A DNA stretch of 55,947 bases from Ignavibacteria bacterium (GCA_016873795.1 VGWA01000005.1:1-55947), one strand, 5' to 3'. Numbered from the stretch's first letter, positions 38,366 to 48,424 are shown. Notes: a model not told the origin generated them from the sequence alone. Numbers and translations: made by a program.

Positions 38366-39288
38366 TTTAATTTCTTTTTTATTATGTATTGAAATTTTTC
38401 AGGTTCTACTTTTATCATTTTAAAATTTTCGGGAATTTCAATATCCGGTATTACATAACCTGTTGTATCATTTTCAATGACGGTATAGTCGATACCTGCT
38501 TTCAGGTTTGACAAATCAAATTTTGCTATTTTTTCCACACCGCTTCTCACAAGGATTTTTGCCCTCGGAGGAATCAATATTACCTCTTTATCCTGTGGTA
38601 TGTTAAATACTTTTATTTCTATATCGTCATATTCTTTCTCTGCAAAAAGTTCGATTTCATATTCAATTTTAACTACCGGCGGAATGATTTTTATTTTTCC
38701 GTTTGTAACATCTATTAATGATACTTCTTTTTTAAATTGTGAATTAACATTACTGATTACGATACTTTCGGTAGGAACAGAATTTATCTGGCTGATAACA
38801 GAAGATGCACCGGTAATTTTGATGCTGTCGGGAGTAATTTTCGGACTGCCGATTATTTCATATCCCTCTTTTAATCTTACGTCCAAATTGTTTTTTACCT
38901 TTACATATTTTTCATTCAAGTTATCGAATGATATCATAATTGTATCAGGGTCTGTATTTACAACAGTCACATTTCCGGGAATATTTACTCTTTCATTAAT
39001 CAATTGAAGCGAATTTAATTTTATATCTCTTTTAATATTTGTCAAATCAAGGTTATAGCTCAAATTCTTTGACATCCACAATCCAAGCAAATCCCATCCT
39101 TTACCCTTGAATGTAACGCCAATTTTTGAAGGCATTTCACCCGACAGTGCCTGTTTTTCCCCAAGTTTAATATTTAAGGGTAATGACATTGTAACCGTAA
39201 AATTAAGATTTAAGTTGATATACAACCAGATGAGAACCGCAAACCCCAGTGAAATTCCAAAGATTAATATTTTATATTTCTTTTTCAA
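38362..39288 (-). CDS. YbbR-domain protein (CdaR-like)
   Basis: This 308-residue protein has one N-terminal transmembrane helix (about 8-26, ILIFGISLGFAVLIWLYINL) and an extracytoplasmic part made of repeated YbbR domains (beta-rich units of about 80-90 residues with Pxx(I/V)xVxG and IDLT-like segments). In Firmicutes YbbR (CdaR) regulates the diadenylate cyclase CdaA, with which it is usually adjacent; no cyclase gene is adjacent here. The family in Bacteroidota is less understood, and a role in envelope biogenesis is equally possible. It is coupled to the CPBP gene by a 4-base overlap and follows GWxTD by six bases. Confidence 0.8.
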   Translation of the reverse strand: MKKKYKILIFGISLGFAVLIWLYINLNLNFTVTMSLPLNIKLGEKQALSGEMPSKIGVTFKGKGWDLLGLWMSKNLSYNLDLTNIKRDIKLNSLQLINERVNIPGNVTVVNTDPDTIMISFDNLNEKYVKVKNNLDVRLKEGYEIIGSPKITPDSIKITGASSVISQINSVPTESIVISNVNSQFKKEVSLIDVTNGKIKIIPPVVKIEYEIELFAEKEYDDIEIKVFNIPQDKEVILIPPRAKILVRSGVEKIAKFDLSNLKAGIDYTVIENDTTGYVIPDIEIPENFKMIKVEPEKFQYIIKKKLN

Positions 39289-39294
39289 ATTATT

Positions 39295-40686
39295 CTACAT
39301 TTTTCTGATTAAGATTTCCCAGTTATCGTTTCTTAATTCTCCTCTTATCGTACTATGTTCAAGTTTATAGATACCTGTTTGTGATTCTCTTTCGATAAAC
39401 ACGCATATAGCCGAGCCCTGTCCCGGTACAGCGTCATAAGTCCAAACTTCATAACTTCTCTTATCCGATTCAAAAGGATATCGTTGCAGTTCATCAGGTT
39501 TACCGTATAAGATAAAAATTCTTCCCCTATCAGTCTTCCATCCTTCTTTAAATGATTCCTTATACATTTCGTTTGCTTCTTTTATCCGTTTGAAATAATC
39601 AATTTTATATTCGTTTGCGAGCGTCATCGGCTGATTATCTCTGATTTTCCAGAAATTATACATAAATCTTCTTTTTCCGTCCAAAGCTTTCAAGTCTTCG
39701 TATGCTTCTGTTTCATTCTTATTTCTAATATAAATAGTTTTATCGAACTCATCGTCAAGGTTGTCTTCCGTCATAACCGCATATTCACTCCTCAAAAAAT
39801 TCTGTTCGTCGCTTTGAGGTGTTACAATTTCTTCGCCCGGATTAAAAACAAAAAATCTTTTTTCCGTTTTTAAATCTGTTGGATTATTATTCTCGTCTAA
39901 AAGCTGTATGTTAAGTATATAGGAACCGCTTTGCATAGAATCTGTCTTTACACTCCCTATTACCGCCTGTATTTCCTGTATAGGTTCGATTTTCTTTTCT
40001 TTAGAACATACGATTTTCCCTGAAAGATCTTTTACCGTAACTAATTCCGAAATTTCTTTTTTGCCGAGTTTATCGAGTCCGTATATCTCATAATAATAAT
40101 TCAGTGTGCTCAAGCCGATTCCAAATAAAGAATTAGGATTCGGTATTATCTCCAATCCGTTTTTATAGAAAATATTATTTTTATCACCTGACTTAGTAAT
40201 TGATGAAGCCAGCTGGAGCATACTTAAACGAGGTTCGTTCAAATCATAGGTATGTATATCTATTTCGAAATTAATTTGAGCTTTCTTTGAAGTATCGTTA
40301 TAATCTTTACCAAGAAGCGAGATGATATAGTCTCCCTTTGCTAAATCAAAATCAAGTTGGCTGATTAATCTTTTATTCATATTTGCGGGAGTTGTATCTG
40401 CAAGAATGCAAGGCAAGCCGTATATATCATCAAACATTATTTTATCGTTAATTTTATCTTTTATCATTACCTCAATATTGGCAAAAGCTTCAAATTTTTG
40501 ATTTGAATAAATAAATCTCAGATTACTGTGATTGAAAGAGAAGAAGATTTTGAGTCTTGTTTTATCGTCATCAAGTCTGTATGTTGCCAGATCCGCATCG
40601 AAATAGAATTTTCCCTGTGAAAAAATAACGCCGTTCAATAAAAAAATCATAACGGCTACGCTTAATAAAAATATTCTTCTTTTCAT
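39295..40686 (-). CDS. Exported GWxTD-domain protein
   Basis: This 463-residue protein has a signal peptide (about 1-24, ending GVIFSQ). The N-terminal two-thirds are beta-rich repeats of unknown type. The C-terminal GWxTD domain starts at residue 382 (GWKTDRGRIFILYGKPDE), followed by a loop with YEVWTY and an antiparallel end (CVFIERESQTGIYKL). GWxTD proteins occur in Bacteroidota, Acidobacteria and related phyla; the function is unknown, probably in the periplasm or at the surface. It is the first gene of the downstream cluster (GWxTD-ybbR-CPBP-pdxJ-lptB) after the terminator at 40735-40772. Confidence 0.85.
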   Translation of the reverse strand: MKRRIFLLSVAVMIFLLNGVIFSQGKFYFDADLATYRLDDDKTRLKIFFSFNHSNLRFIYSNQKFEAFANIEVMIKDKINDKIMFDDIYGLPCILADTTPANMNKRLISQLDFDLAKGDYIISLLGKDYNDTSKKAQINFEIDIHTYDLNEPRLSMLQLASSITKSGDKNNIFYKNGLEIIPNPNSLFGIGLSTLNYYYEIYGLDKLGKKEISELVTVKDLSGKIVCSKEKKIEPIQEIQAVIGSVKTDSMQSGSYILNIQLLDENNNPTDLKTEKRFFVFNPGEEIVTPQSDEQNFLRSEYAVMTEDNLDDEFDKTIYIRNKNETEAYEDLKALDGKRRFMYNFWKIRDNQPMTLANEYKIDYFKRIKEANEMYKESFKEGWKTDRGRIFILYGKPDELQRYPFESDKRSYEVWTYDAVPGQGSAICVFIERESQTGIYKLEHSTIRGELRNDNWEILIRKM

Positions 40687-40734
40687 ATACCTTACTATAG
40701 AATTATTAAAGAAAATAAATTATTATTAACGAAA

Positions 40735-40772
40735 AAAGGTAACCATAAAAATTACTCCTTATGGTTACCTTT
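40735..40772 (-). terminator. Strong intrinsic terminator after the PorV-like gene
   Basis: On the minus strand AAAGGTAACCATAA pairs perfectly over 14 bp with TTATGGTTACCTTT, with a 10-base loop, and a T run (TTTTTTCG) follows. It divides the TonB receptor/secreted protein/PorV-like operon from the GWxTD-ybbR-CPBP-pdxJ-lptB operon. Confidence 0.92.
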
Positions 40773-40793
40773 AAAATTAATGATTACCACTTA

Positions 40794-41831
40794 TCAGAAT
40801 CCTAAGTTAATAGTGAAGAACTGATTAGTATTGTCAAATCCTTTTTCATTCATAACTCTGTAAGCATAGTCGAGACCAATCATTACTCCGCCGACAGGAT
40901 ATCTCAATCCAACGCCGAAAGTCGGTCCGAAGAGTCTTTCATCCGTTTCTTTTTGCGGCAATAAATTAAAAGCACCTCTTACATAGAGTATATTTTTATA
41001 GGAATATTCAAGACCAAACCTGTATTCATCACTGGAAAAACTTGAATTCTGGAATGCCGCTGACAACACGACATTCATATCTTTCATATATCTTGCAAAA
41101 GAATATGAAAATCCGAGTTCCAGATTTGTCGGAAGGTCAAAGTCCTGAAGAATGACTCTTTGAGTGGTTTTCTGACCATTTTGAAGTTGTACTTCCCTGT
41201 CGAGACCGGGTCCGTTAAACCTCATAGATGGTCCTAGATTTTTAATAGCGATGCCGAATGTGAATCCGCTTTCACCGCCAACATATTGTATACCGAAATC
41301 AAAAGCAAAGCCGGTTGCACTTACTTCTGCAACATTTTCATTTATAATCTTTACGTTTGTTCCGAATTTAATTCTGTCTGTCATTTGTCTGGCAAAGCTC
41401 AAATTTGCCGTAATATAAGTAGGCTTAAAAACAGTACCGGTTCCTTCCGGCTGCAGTTCAGTTGTCTGGTATATTTCTCCGATGTTCAGAGATTTTATAC
41501 CGCCGCCAATGACACCAATATTTCCGATTTTGGCAGCTGCGCAGAAGTATTCCATTTTCATATCGGCGAAGTAATTCATATGAGAAAACAGAACTTCGGC
41601 ATTTGTAGAGTTCAACTGTGCCAATCCAGCCGGATTCCAGAACATTGCATCAAGTCCGGATGTATAAGCAAGATTCGAGCCGGCTAATGATGTCCCTATC
41701 GAACCGACGGGTATTAAAAGTTCCGGTGCGGCATTGGTTCCTAGCTTATTCCTGGGTCCTGCAAAGCCAATACTTACTGACAGAAAGATTATTAATATGG
41801 CTAAGAATGTTTTTTTAAAGTTCAAATTCAT
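40794..41831 (-). CDS. PorV/PorQ-like outer-membrane beta-barrel protein
   Basis: This 345-residue protein has a signal peptide (about 1-24, ending IGFAG) and a FadL-like barrel layout with many alternating aromatic and Gly-rich strands, ending in the C-terminal Phe typical of outer membrane barrels (FFTINLGF). Its start (AAPELLIPVGSIGTSLAGSNLAYTSGLDAMFWNPAGLA) is the PorV/UPF0164-type N-terminus. PorV shuttles T9SS cargo from the secretion channel to the surface attachment machinery, and its placement directly after a gene with a T9SS-like tail suits that role. AAGGAG precedes the ATG. It is the last gene of its operon. It may be one of several paralogues in the genome. Confidence 0.83.
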   Translation of the reverse strand: MNLNFKKTFLAILIIFLSVSIGFAGPRNKLGTNAAPELLIPVGSIGTSLAGSNLAYTSGLDAMFWNPAGLAQLNSTNAEVLFSHMNYFADMKMEYFCAAAKIGNIGVIGGGIKSLNIGEIYQTTELQPEGTGTVFKPTYITANLSFARQMTDRIKFGTNVKIINENVAEVSATGFAFDFGIQYVGGESGFTFGIAIKNLGPSMRFNGPGLDREVQLQNGQKTTQRVILQDFDLPTNLELGFSYSFARYMKDMNVVLSAAFQNSSFSSDEYRFGLEYSYKNILYVRGAFNLLPQKETDERLFGPTFGVGLRYPVGGVMIGLDYAYRVMNEKGFDNTNQFFTINLGF

Positions 41832-41901
41832 TTGTTTTTTTCTCCTTATTATTTATTAAACTCATTTTGCTTAAGCATTTTGAGTATTAATTTATAAGAG
41901 T

Positions 41902-44900
41902 TTAAAAATTAAGTCTTTCTTGAGATGTAAATATTACAATCTTTATCACTTTTTGACCAATGCCGGGTGCATCTATCAACGCAACGTAAACACCTGAGGC
42001 AACGGGAGTCCTATCCTGATTCTGCAGGTTCCATTCCGCCGTACTGCTGAATGTCGGGTCTCCCGTCCCCTGTTTATCGATTGTCTTTATCAAATCACCG
42101 TTTAATGTATAGATTTTAATCTTGCAAGTAAGCGGTAGATTTGTAAATGTGACAAATTTGTCGATAGAAGACCTGTCGAGTGTACTGAACCCGTAATAAG
42201 GATTCGGTACTACTTTAATCCTGTCCATAGCATTTAAAGTCTTTGCCAGTCCCGGATCTCCGAATATCGGTGCTACGGTTGTAAAGTCATAGAATAAAGG
42301 CACCGTTCCGTTGTAATAGGGTCTGAACACATTGTACGGGTAGAAGTACAATTCTTCACCCGGATTCCCTGCTCCGCCCGCACTTACAAGTCTCGGCGAC
42401 CAGGCATACATTATGTCAAATTGTGACTGCAGAATCACCAAATTTCTGTTCTTATAAGGAGTAGTTATATTTGTATCGTAATTTGAATAAAATACGTACA
42501 GCAATAACTTGTTTCCCAGTGAATCAGTGCTTGGGTTCCATTGTCCGGTAAATTGTCCGCTCCGGTCTGCCGATTCCACAAATGCACAGTTTACCTGCCT
42601 TCTAACTACCGTGAGGTCAGGTGTTACACTGTCGGCAAAAACCTTAAACGGAACCATTACTGCTTTTTGATATATATAGAAGTTATCTGTTGCCAATGAT
42701 GTGTCTCTGTAGTAATAAGCATATTGTCCATTATTAGGATCTGTCCATTGTATAGTAACTTTTCTAAGCTTATCAGCTGTTAATCCGGAAGCAAAACCGG
42801 TAAAAGTAGTTCTTGTCGGGAATGATGCTGCCATTGACCTGGATTGCCATGGCTGTGCAGCATTTCTAACCCAGTAACTACCGGTTATAAATCTATTGTT
42901 CGGATTCGAAAAACCATATCCGTAACTTCTTGTCTGAATACTATCTGTCGGAAGAGTCGGGTCTTTTATCAGACCGACATTTCCCAAATAGTTTATATTT
43001 GTCCCCGAACCTGTAACAGTATATCTGACTTTTTGAACGTTGAAATAAACACCGTTTGTTGTTTTAGACGAATCATCAGCAGATGTTTTTTCATTCGGAT
43101 ACTGATTCTTATACAGTGTATCCCATACAGTTTGATTTTGTCTCAGTCTCAAAATATTATAAGTGGTATCGGGGTTGAATATCACTCTGTATGTTGCATT
43201 TTGCAATAAGTTCATATTTCTGATTGTCGGGCAGACTCCGAGGTCTTTGAAGTTCGTGTTTAATGTATCATTATTCTTCAAAGTAAATACCGTACCTGCC
43301 GGAGGAGCAAGGGGACGTATTTTTATTAATTGTGTTCCAACCGAATTCCTAATAACTTTAAATCCTCTTCTTATATTAGGTGATGTACTCACCGCATACG
43401 CGACCACTGCAAACTGGTATTCCTGTCCGTAAACGAAACTCGATTGTCCTCCGTAATTCTCGGAAAAGCCTGTCTGTGTTAAAGTAATACTTCTCGTTAT
43501 ACCTGTATTCGGGAATCCGGCAGGGACATTCATCAGATACGGAGGAACAATCGGGAACGGAGAAAATTGTTCGTTGTTATTTACTACTATTCCCGTAGAA
43601 AATGTATCTATAATAATACCGATGTTATCTTTCTTATCATATGCGGCAATAAGTTTCAAAGCATTCGGATCCATTGTTGTCGGTTTTGTGAAATCCGGAA
43701 TTTGATTTGTGAATTTATTTATCTCATATACTTCATAACCCTGAAAATAGTATATATTTGAATCGACAGGGAGATAAAATATAGAATCCCAGTAACGGTA
43801 ACTTTCTGATATGTCACCCCAGCTTAAGGTAATCTTACATAATCCGCTTAATCCGGGATCGAATGAAGTACTAACCACAGGAGCGGGAGGAGGAGGAGTG
43901 ACGTTGAAATCTCTGTCATAAATTATTTGAGCAGTTTTAGAAAGTCCTTTTACTCTTGTGGCTGAATTCAAGTTTGAAGATCCTCTTGCCACGAACTGAG
44001 CCAGAACTATATTTTGAGTATCTCCCGGCGGCCATGACCAGTCGCTTCTTCCGGAATTAAATATGAATCTTCTATCTCCTGTCGGATTAACAGTCAGCGG
44101 AGTTGGTGCGGGAGGAGAAGTTGTATCACCGTTACAATTCTGGAACGAACCCTTAGCTTCCGTCCAGCCGGTATTCGTTTCCGGATCACCCGGGTAGACA
44201 AACAAAGTTCGTTTAAAAGGAGTTTGTGTCGGGTCCATAAACGGTGTTCTGTCTTTTTTCAAACCTCTTAACATATTATACGCATTAACAGGTTCACCGT
44301 TCGGGTCTGATTCGCAAGGGGGAGGATTTGAACCGGTGTTTGTAAAGAATACAAATGAGGTTAAACCCAAAGTGTCGTTCAATGCAGGATTTGTAGGATG
44401 TTTTATTATCGGACTTTTAAAATAATCCATACCCGAAGCAGGGGGAGCAATTCCGTATTTCTGGTCATCGTTATCGCCGTTATAGCAGAATCCCATATTT
44501 TGTGTTGTATCACAACCGATATAATCGTCATCTGCCTGTCCTAAATCCGGGTCAACGACAACTCCCATATGTACAGAGTCCCATGTATCCAATCCTTTAT
44601 TTATAATTACGAAATTAACAAATTGCATATCTTCCAGACCCGGGGTAGTATAAGCCCAGGAAGTCAGCTGCAATTCAGCCATCAATAACGGAGTTGTAAC
44701 GCCGCCGCCGAATCCTTCTCCGGCTGTTCTGAGTGAAGCATCAGCATCTACCAGACAAACAAAAATAGTTTGGCCGGCGTTTTTTCTTCCGGGAATGTCG
44801 ACATCCTGAGTATACTGACCATCTCCGTCAACATCGACCCAGGGAGCTCCGTAAGGAACCATTTTATACCAATTAGCATAATCCGGGTTAGTTGAACTGT

Positions 44901-45312
44901 TATCTCCTAACCTGACTGTATACATTTTAAAGTCCGGATTATCAGTCCATGTATGATTTATAATAGTTCCCGGTCTCCATTCGCCTTCGTATGATGCCAT
45001 TACCTGTCCCATCTGACCGTTTATATAAACGGCAAGACACAATCCTGCCGTAAAAATGGCATGTTTATTAGAGCCTTTGGGCCATTCAAAGCCCGGTGTA
45101 TTTGTTGTTCTTGTATCCTGATCAAAAATTCCCTTATTTTCAAAAAACGCCGCAATGTTGTTTGCATTAAGAGAAATTCTCTGGATTACCAAAGCATCAG
45201 GACTCATAACCTGATATGGTGTTTTACCAACTGTAACTCTCGGTTTAGCATAACCCATTGAGGCAATTATAATCAGTATTACAAGAATTGTTAATATTTT
45301 AAATTTTCTCAT
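41902..45312 (-). CDS. Very large exported protein with T9SS-type C-terminal domain
   Basis: This 1136-residue protein has a signal peptide (about 1-22, ending SMGYA). I do not recognise an enzyme domain. An acidic DVDGDGQ loop near 160-166 looks like a Ca-binding dockerin/EF-hand-type loop. Middle parts (about 490-660) have fibronectin type III-like beta features. The C-terminal 100 residues (VVPNPYYG, then LTCKIKIYTLNGDLIKTID, then VASGVYVALI and VKIVIF) match the pattern of Por-secretion C-terminal signals, though less canonical than that of the gene at 48471. It is read after the TonB receptor (37-base gap) and before the PorV-like gene (70-base gap), so it is probably surface-exposed cargo of that set. 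Function is unknown. Confidence 0.75.
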   Translation of the reverse strand: MRKFKILTILVILIIIASMGYAKPRVTVGKTPYQVMSPDALVIQRISLNANNIAAFFENKGIFDQDTRTTNTPGFEWPKGSNKHAIFTAGLCLAVYINGQMGQVMASYEGEWRPGTIINHTWTDNPDFKMYTVRLGDNSSTNPDYANWYKMVPYGAPWVDVDGDGQYTQDVDIPGRKNAGQTIFVCLVDADASLRTAGEGFGGGVTTPLLMAELQLTSWAYTTPGLEDMQFVNFVIINKGLDTWDSVHMGVVVDPDLGQADDDYIGCDTTQNMGFCYNGDNDDQKYGIAPPASGMDYFKSPIIKHPTNPALNDTLGLTSFVFFTNTGSNPPPCESDPNGEPVNAYNMLRGLKKDRTPFMDPTQTPFKRTLFVYPGDPETNTGWTEAKGSFQNCNGDTTSPPAPTPLTVNPTGDRRFIFNSGRSDWSWPPGDTQNIVLAQFVARGSSNLNSATRVKGLSKTAQIIYDRDFNVTPPPPAPVVSTSFDPGLSGLCKITLSWGDISESYRYWDSIFYLPVDSNIYYFQGYEVYEINKFTNQIPDFTKPTTMDPNALKLIAAYDKKDNIGIIIDTFSTGIVVNNNEQFSPFPIVPPYLMNVPAGFPNTGITRSITLTQTGFSENYGGQSSFVYGQEYQFAVVAYAVSTSPNIRRGFKVIRNSVGTQLIKIRPLAPPAGTVFTLKNNDTLNTNFKDLGVCPTIRNMNLLQNATYRVIFNPDTTYNILRLRQNQTVWDTLYKNQYPNEKTSADDSSKTTNGVYFNVQKVRYTVTGSGTNINYLGNVGLIKDPTLPTDSIQTRSYGYGFSNPNNRFITGSYWVRNAAQPWQSRSMAASFPTRTTFTGFASGLTADKLRKVTIQWTDPNNGQYAYYYRDTSLATDNFYIYQKAVMVPFKVFADSVTPDLTVVRRQVNCAFVESADRSGQFTGQWNPSTDSLGNKLLLYVFYSNYDTNITTPYKNRNLVILQSQFDIMYAWSPRLVSAGGAGNPGEELYFYPYNVFRPYYNGTVPLFYDFTTVAPIFGDPGLAKTLNAMDRIKVVPNPYYGFSTLDRSSIDKFVTFTNLPLTCKIKIYTLNGDLIKTIDKQGTGDPTFSSTAEWNLQNQDRTPVASGVYVALIDAPGIGQKVIKIVIFTSQERLNF

Positions 45313-45349
45313 CTTTTATTAATTAATTTTCAATTTTTAATTTTTTTAA

Positions 45350-48298
45350 TTAAAATGAAACATTAACGCCGAACCTGACCTGTCTCGGTGGTCCCCAGTT
45401 GCCGAAATATTTTATCCTTTCTGGCCAGAGTGCTCTGAAGACCGGATCAGTTACAAATTTCGAAGCACCTGTCGGGGTAGTTGTGTAACCGTTATCGTCA
45501 GGTTTTCCTGTTCCTTCAAAAATGTCATTAACAATTTCTGTGTTTAATGCGTTAATTACATAAAAATAAAAATTCCAGTTAGTTTTCCATATTCTTACGG
45601 TTTTATCGAGTCTTAAATCAAGTCTGAAATTCCATTTTGTATATACTTCATTCTTGGAGGAATAAATAATATCACCTCCATATCCATTCCATGTATATGA
45701 CGCATCTCTTGCGGTATAAGGTCTTCCGCTGTTAAACGAGAATAATACATTTAATCCGAGATTCTTCAGCACATCACCAAGAACTCCCTGCGGTACATCG
45801 TCATCTCCGAATCTGTAATCAAGATTAATATTACCGGTATGTCTCTGGTCATAATCCAGAGGATAGACAAAATACGGAAGTTCCTGTGTAGCATCATTTG
45901 CAAGTGAATTTTTGGAATACGGATCAGAACCCGTACCGGTCGCATAAGACAAAGTATATGCGGCATCAATCGAGATTCTGTTCCATCTTCTCATACTGAA
46001 ATAGAAATCAAGACCTTTTGATATTGCATAGTCAAGATTCTGATATGCTGCAAAACCCACAGGTACTTTTCCGTCAGGTGTAGCTTTAATTCTTCCTGCT
46101 CCTATTAAGTCAACCGATTCTTTGTAAAACGCAGTTATTCCGAGGTTGATATAATCTCCAACCTGCTGTTTAAATCCGATTTCATACTGTGTGAGTTTAG
46201 TCGGTTTAAGTGAAGAATTTTCAATCACATCCTGGAGAGATGTTGATAAAAACTCTCTCAAAGTGGCTTTGTTAACATATAAGAGATTTAACTGCGGCAT
46301 CTGTACCATTTTTCCGTACTGAGCAATAAAAATAATTTTATCGGTAATCGGGAATGAAAAACCGAGTCTGGGACTTACAGTAACATCCACTTTACTCTTT
46401 ACGAAATCATCCGGGGATGCAACCACTCCGTCCGGTCCGGTAATATCATGCATAAGGTCTTTGAATACATCGTCATTCACATCGAGAAAGTCTACTCTTA
46501 AGCCGCCGTTAAAATTAAAGTCTGAGAAACTTACTTTATCTCTGATATAGAAACCGCCGGTTATCGGGTGTTTGGGTGCAGTACCTGCATCAATATTACT
46601 CTGGTCAGCTACCAAATCCCCTGTTAAAGGATCATATATTGTAAATCCGTATGTTTTCAATCTTGCAAGATTTGTACCGTAATATCTGTTATATGTACTT
46701 GAAATAGTTAAGTCCGCAATGGAAGCAGGATATACGGATATTTTTTTCAGTGTATGATATTTTAATTCGCCGCCGAATTTTATTTCGTGGTCTCCGAATT
46801 TTTTACTAAGCAAAGCCCAGGTAGCATCTAATTTTCCTCCGAGGTAACTAATGTCATATTTTTGATAATAATCAATTACTTTATCTCTGGGGTAAAATAA
46901 ATACGAAGTTTTTGGGTCATAAGGCAAAGTTAATCCAGGACCTCTTCCATATGCCGCCAATTTCGGATTTGCTGCAGTATCTCCGTATAAATATAATTTA
47001 TCTTCAAATACAGGGTCAAATTGCTCGGTTATAGTTTTGAAATAATTACCCTGCAGTTCGAAGAAAAATTTACTTGACGGATTTACTGAAACCCTTGCAA
47101 AATACTGTTGATCATTAGCTTTGGTGACCGGATTTCTGTAAGAGTTCATTAATACATTCCCACCGTAAAGTATTCTGCCTTTTGTATATGTATATGTTCC
47201 TCCTAATCTTAAATTAACCGGGACTTTACTGTTTTGAATTTCTGTTAAATTTATATTTAATCTTGCATTTATTGAATAACGCCCTGATTCATTATCTTTA
47301 ACTTTTCCTTCTGAAAATCCCAGAGAATCAACAGATTTTGGAAGGTTATTGGCAATTACTCCGCTGTTATAAACACTTAACAGATTCTTAGTATATTTAT
47401 CAATAATCCATGAACCGACAGTCATCCTTTCGAAAGTCCTTTCAAAACTTCCGAAGAAATTAAATACTCTGGCTAATTCTTTTGTAGGAATTACCGGACC
47501 ACCAATCGTCATATTATATAAATTATAGCCCTGAGATTTCTTTCCCATAAATTCGTCTGTTATTACTTCAAGCGAACCGGTATATCTGTCAGTTCCGCTT
47601 CTTGTAGATACGTTAATAACACCGCTGAGAACATTACCGTATTCCGCTCCAAAACCTCCCGTTAATACTGTGATTTCGGACAGAAGGTTATTCGGAATAC
47701 TGGCTCTTGAAGTACCGTCGATAGGATTTGTAGTTTCGACACCATCCACGATTATAATATTTTCATTGGTTCGTCCGCCTCTAATATTCAGATTACCGCC
47801 TCTTTCATCCTGCACGACGCCAGCAGTCTTCGCCACAATATTCGTAATTCCTCGAATTCCTGTATTCGTAATACTCTGACTTTCTATAATTCTTCCGCTT
47901 TGCTCTACGTCTATTCCTTTTCTTTCTGCTTCGATAACGATTACGTCAGTCTTAATTTCTCCGGTTACCGATAACTCAAATTTTACTTTCGTTCTCATAT
48001 CTACCGATACTTTTACGCCTGTAATCATTTTCTTATCATAACCGATATACGTCACTTCAAGGTCATAAGTACCTACATCTACGTTTAAAATTACGAACTC
48101 TCCACCGGCATCGGATATTGCACCCATATTAGAGCCTACAATTTTTATTGTAGCGCCTTCAAGAGGAACACCGTTGGTTATGTCTACAACATCTCCTCCG
48201 ATACTTCCGGTAGACTGCGACATAGCATCAATCGAAAAGAAACACAGTAAAGCAAATATCAAAAGGGAAATAATCTTTGTAAATATATTATCCCTCAT
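45350..48298 (-). CDS. TonB-dependent outer-membrane receptor with carboxypeptidase-regulatory-like domain
   Basis: This 982-residue receptor begins with a signal peptide (about 1-28), then a carboxypeptidase D regulatory-like domain (about 29-118; IGGDVVDITNGVPLEGATIKI and GTYDLEVTYIGYDKK), then a plug domain (GGNLNIRGGRTNENIIIVDGVETTNP at about 170-195) and a beta-barrel to the end, finishing RFGVNVSF with the terminal Phe required for outer membrane insertion. No SusD-type lipoprotein follows; instead a 1136-residue secreted protein and a PorV-like barrel do. The ATG is preceded by GGAGG. Its leader (48332-48390) forms a terminator-like hairpin. Substrate is unknown; it may be a surface receptor for a large ligand or assembly partner. 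Confidence 0.92.
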   Translation of the reverse strand: MRDNIFTKIISLLIFALLCFFSIDAMSQSTGSIGGDVVDITNGVPLEGATIKIVGSNMGAISDAGGEFVILNVDVGTYDLEVTYIGYDKKMITGVKVSVDMRTKVKFELSVTGEIKTDVIVIEAERKGIDVEQSGRIIESQSITNTGIRGITNIVAKTAGVVQDERGGNLNIRGGRTNENIIIVDGVETTNPIDGTSRASIPNNLLSEITVLTGGFGAEYGNVLSGVINVSTRSGTDRYTGSLEVITDEFMGKKSQGYNLYNMTIGGPVIPTKELARVFNFFGSFERTFERMTVGSWIIDKYTKNLLSVYNSGVIANNLPKSVDSLGFSEGKVKDNESGRYSINARLNINLTEIQNSKVPVNLRLGGTYTYTKGRILYGGNVLMNSYRNPVTKANDQQYFARVSVNPSSKFFFELQGNYFKTITEQFDPVFEDKLYLYGDTAANPKLAAYGRGPGLTLPYDPKTSYLFYPRDKVIDYYQKYDISYLGGKLDATWALLSKKFGDHEIKFGGELKYHTLKKISVYPASIADLTISSTYNRYYGTNLARLKTYGFTIYDPLTGDLVADQSNIDAGTAPKHPITGGFYIRDKVSFSDFNFNGGLRVDFLDVNDDVFKDLMHDITGPDGVVASPDDFVKSKVDVTVSPRLGFSFPITDKIIFIAQYGKMVQMPQLNLLYVNKATLREFLSTSLQDVIENSSLKPTKLTQYEIGFKQQVGDYINLGITAFYKESVDLIGAGRIKATPDGKVPVGFAAYQNLDYAISKGLDFYFSMRRWNRISIDAAYTLSYATGTGSDPYSKNSLANDATQELPYFVYPLDYDQRHTGNINLDYRFGDDDVPQGVLGDVLKNLGLNVLFSFNSGRPYTARDASYTWNGYGGDIIYSSKNEVYTKWNFRLDLRLDKTVRIWKTNWNFYFYVINALNTEIVNDIFEGTGKPDDNGYTTTPTGASKFVTDPVFRALWPERIKYFGNWGPPRQVRFGVNVSF

Positions 48299-48324
48299 AT
48301 TTTTTCCTCCGATTTTTTGAATTT

Positions 48325-48390
48325 TAAAAAAACAACCTTAAAATCAGTATCTGTGATTAATTTTTTATCTCTTACCGATATTAAGGTTGT
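48325..48390 (-). promoter_or_regulatory. Leader hairpin with U-run just before the TonB-receptor gene
   Basis: On the minus strand ACAACCTTAA (48381-48390) pairs with TTAAGGTTGT (48332-48341), followed immediately by TTTTTT (48326-48331), about 34 bases before the ATG. Inside the 39-base loop a second stem AATCA/TGATT can form. It has the build of an intrinsic terminator but stands directly before the receptor's Shine-Dalgarno. It could end transcription from the gene at 48471 or act as an attenuator; I found no clear promoter between it and the gene. Confidence 0.6.
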
Positions 48391-48424
48391 GTTGAACATT
48401 TTTTTTAAGTTTTCACATTTACAA

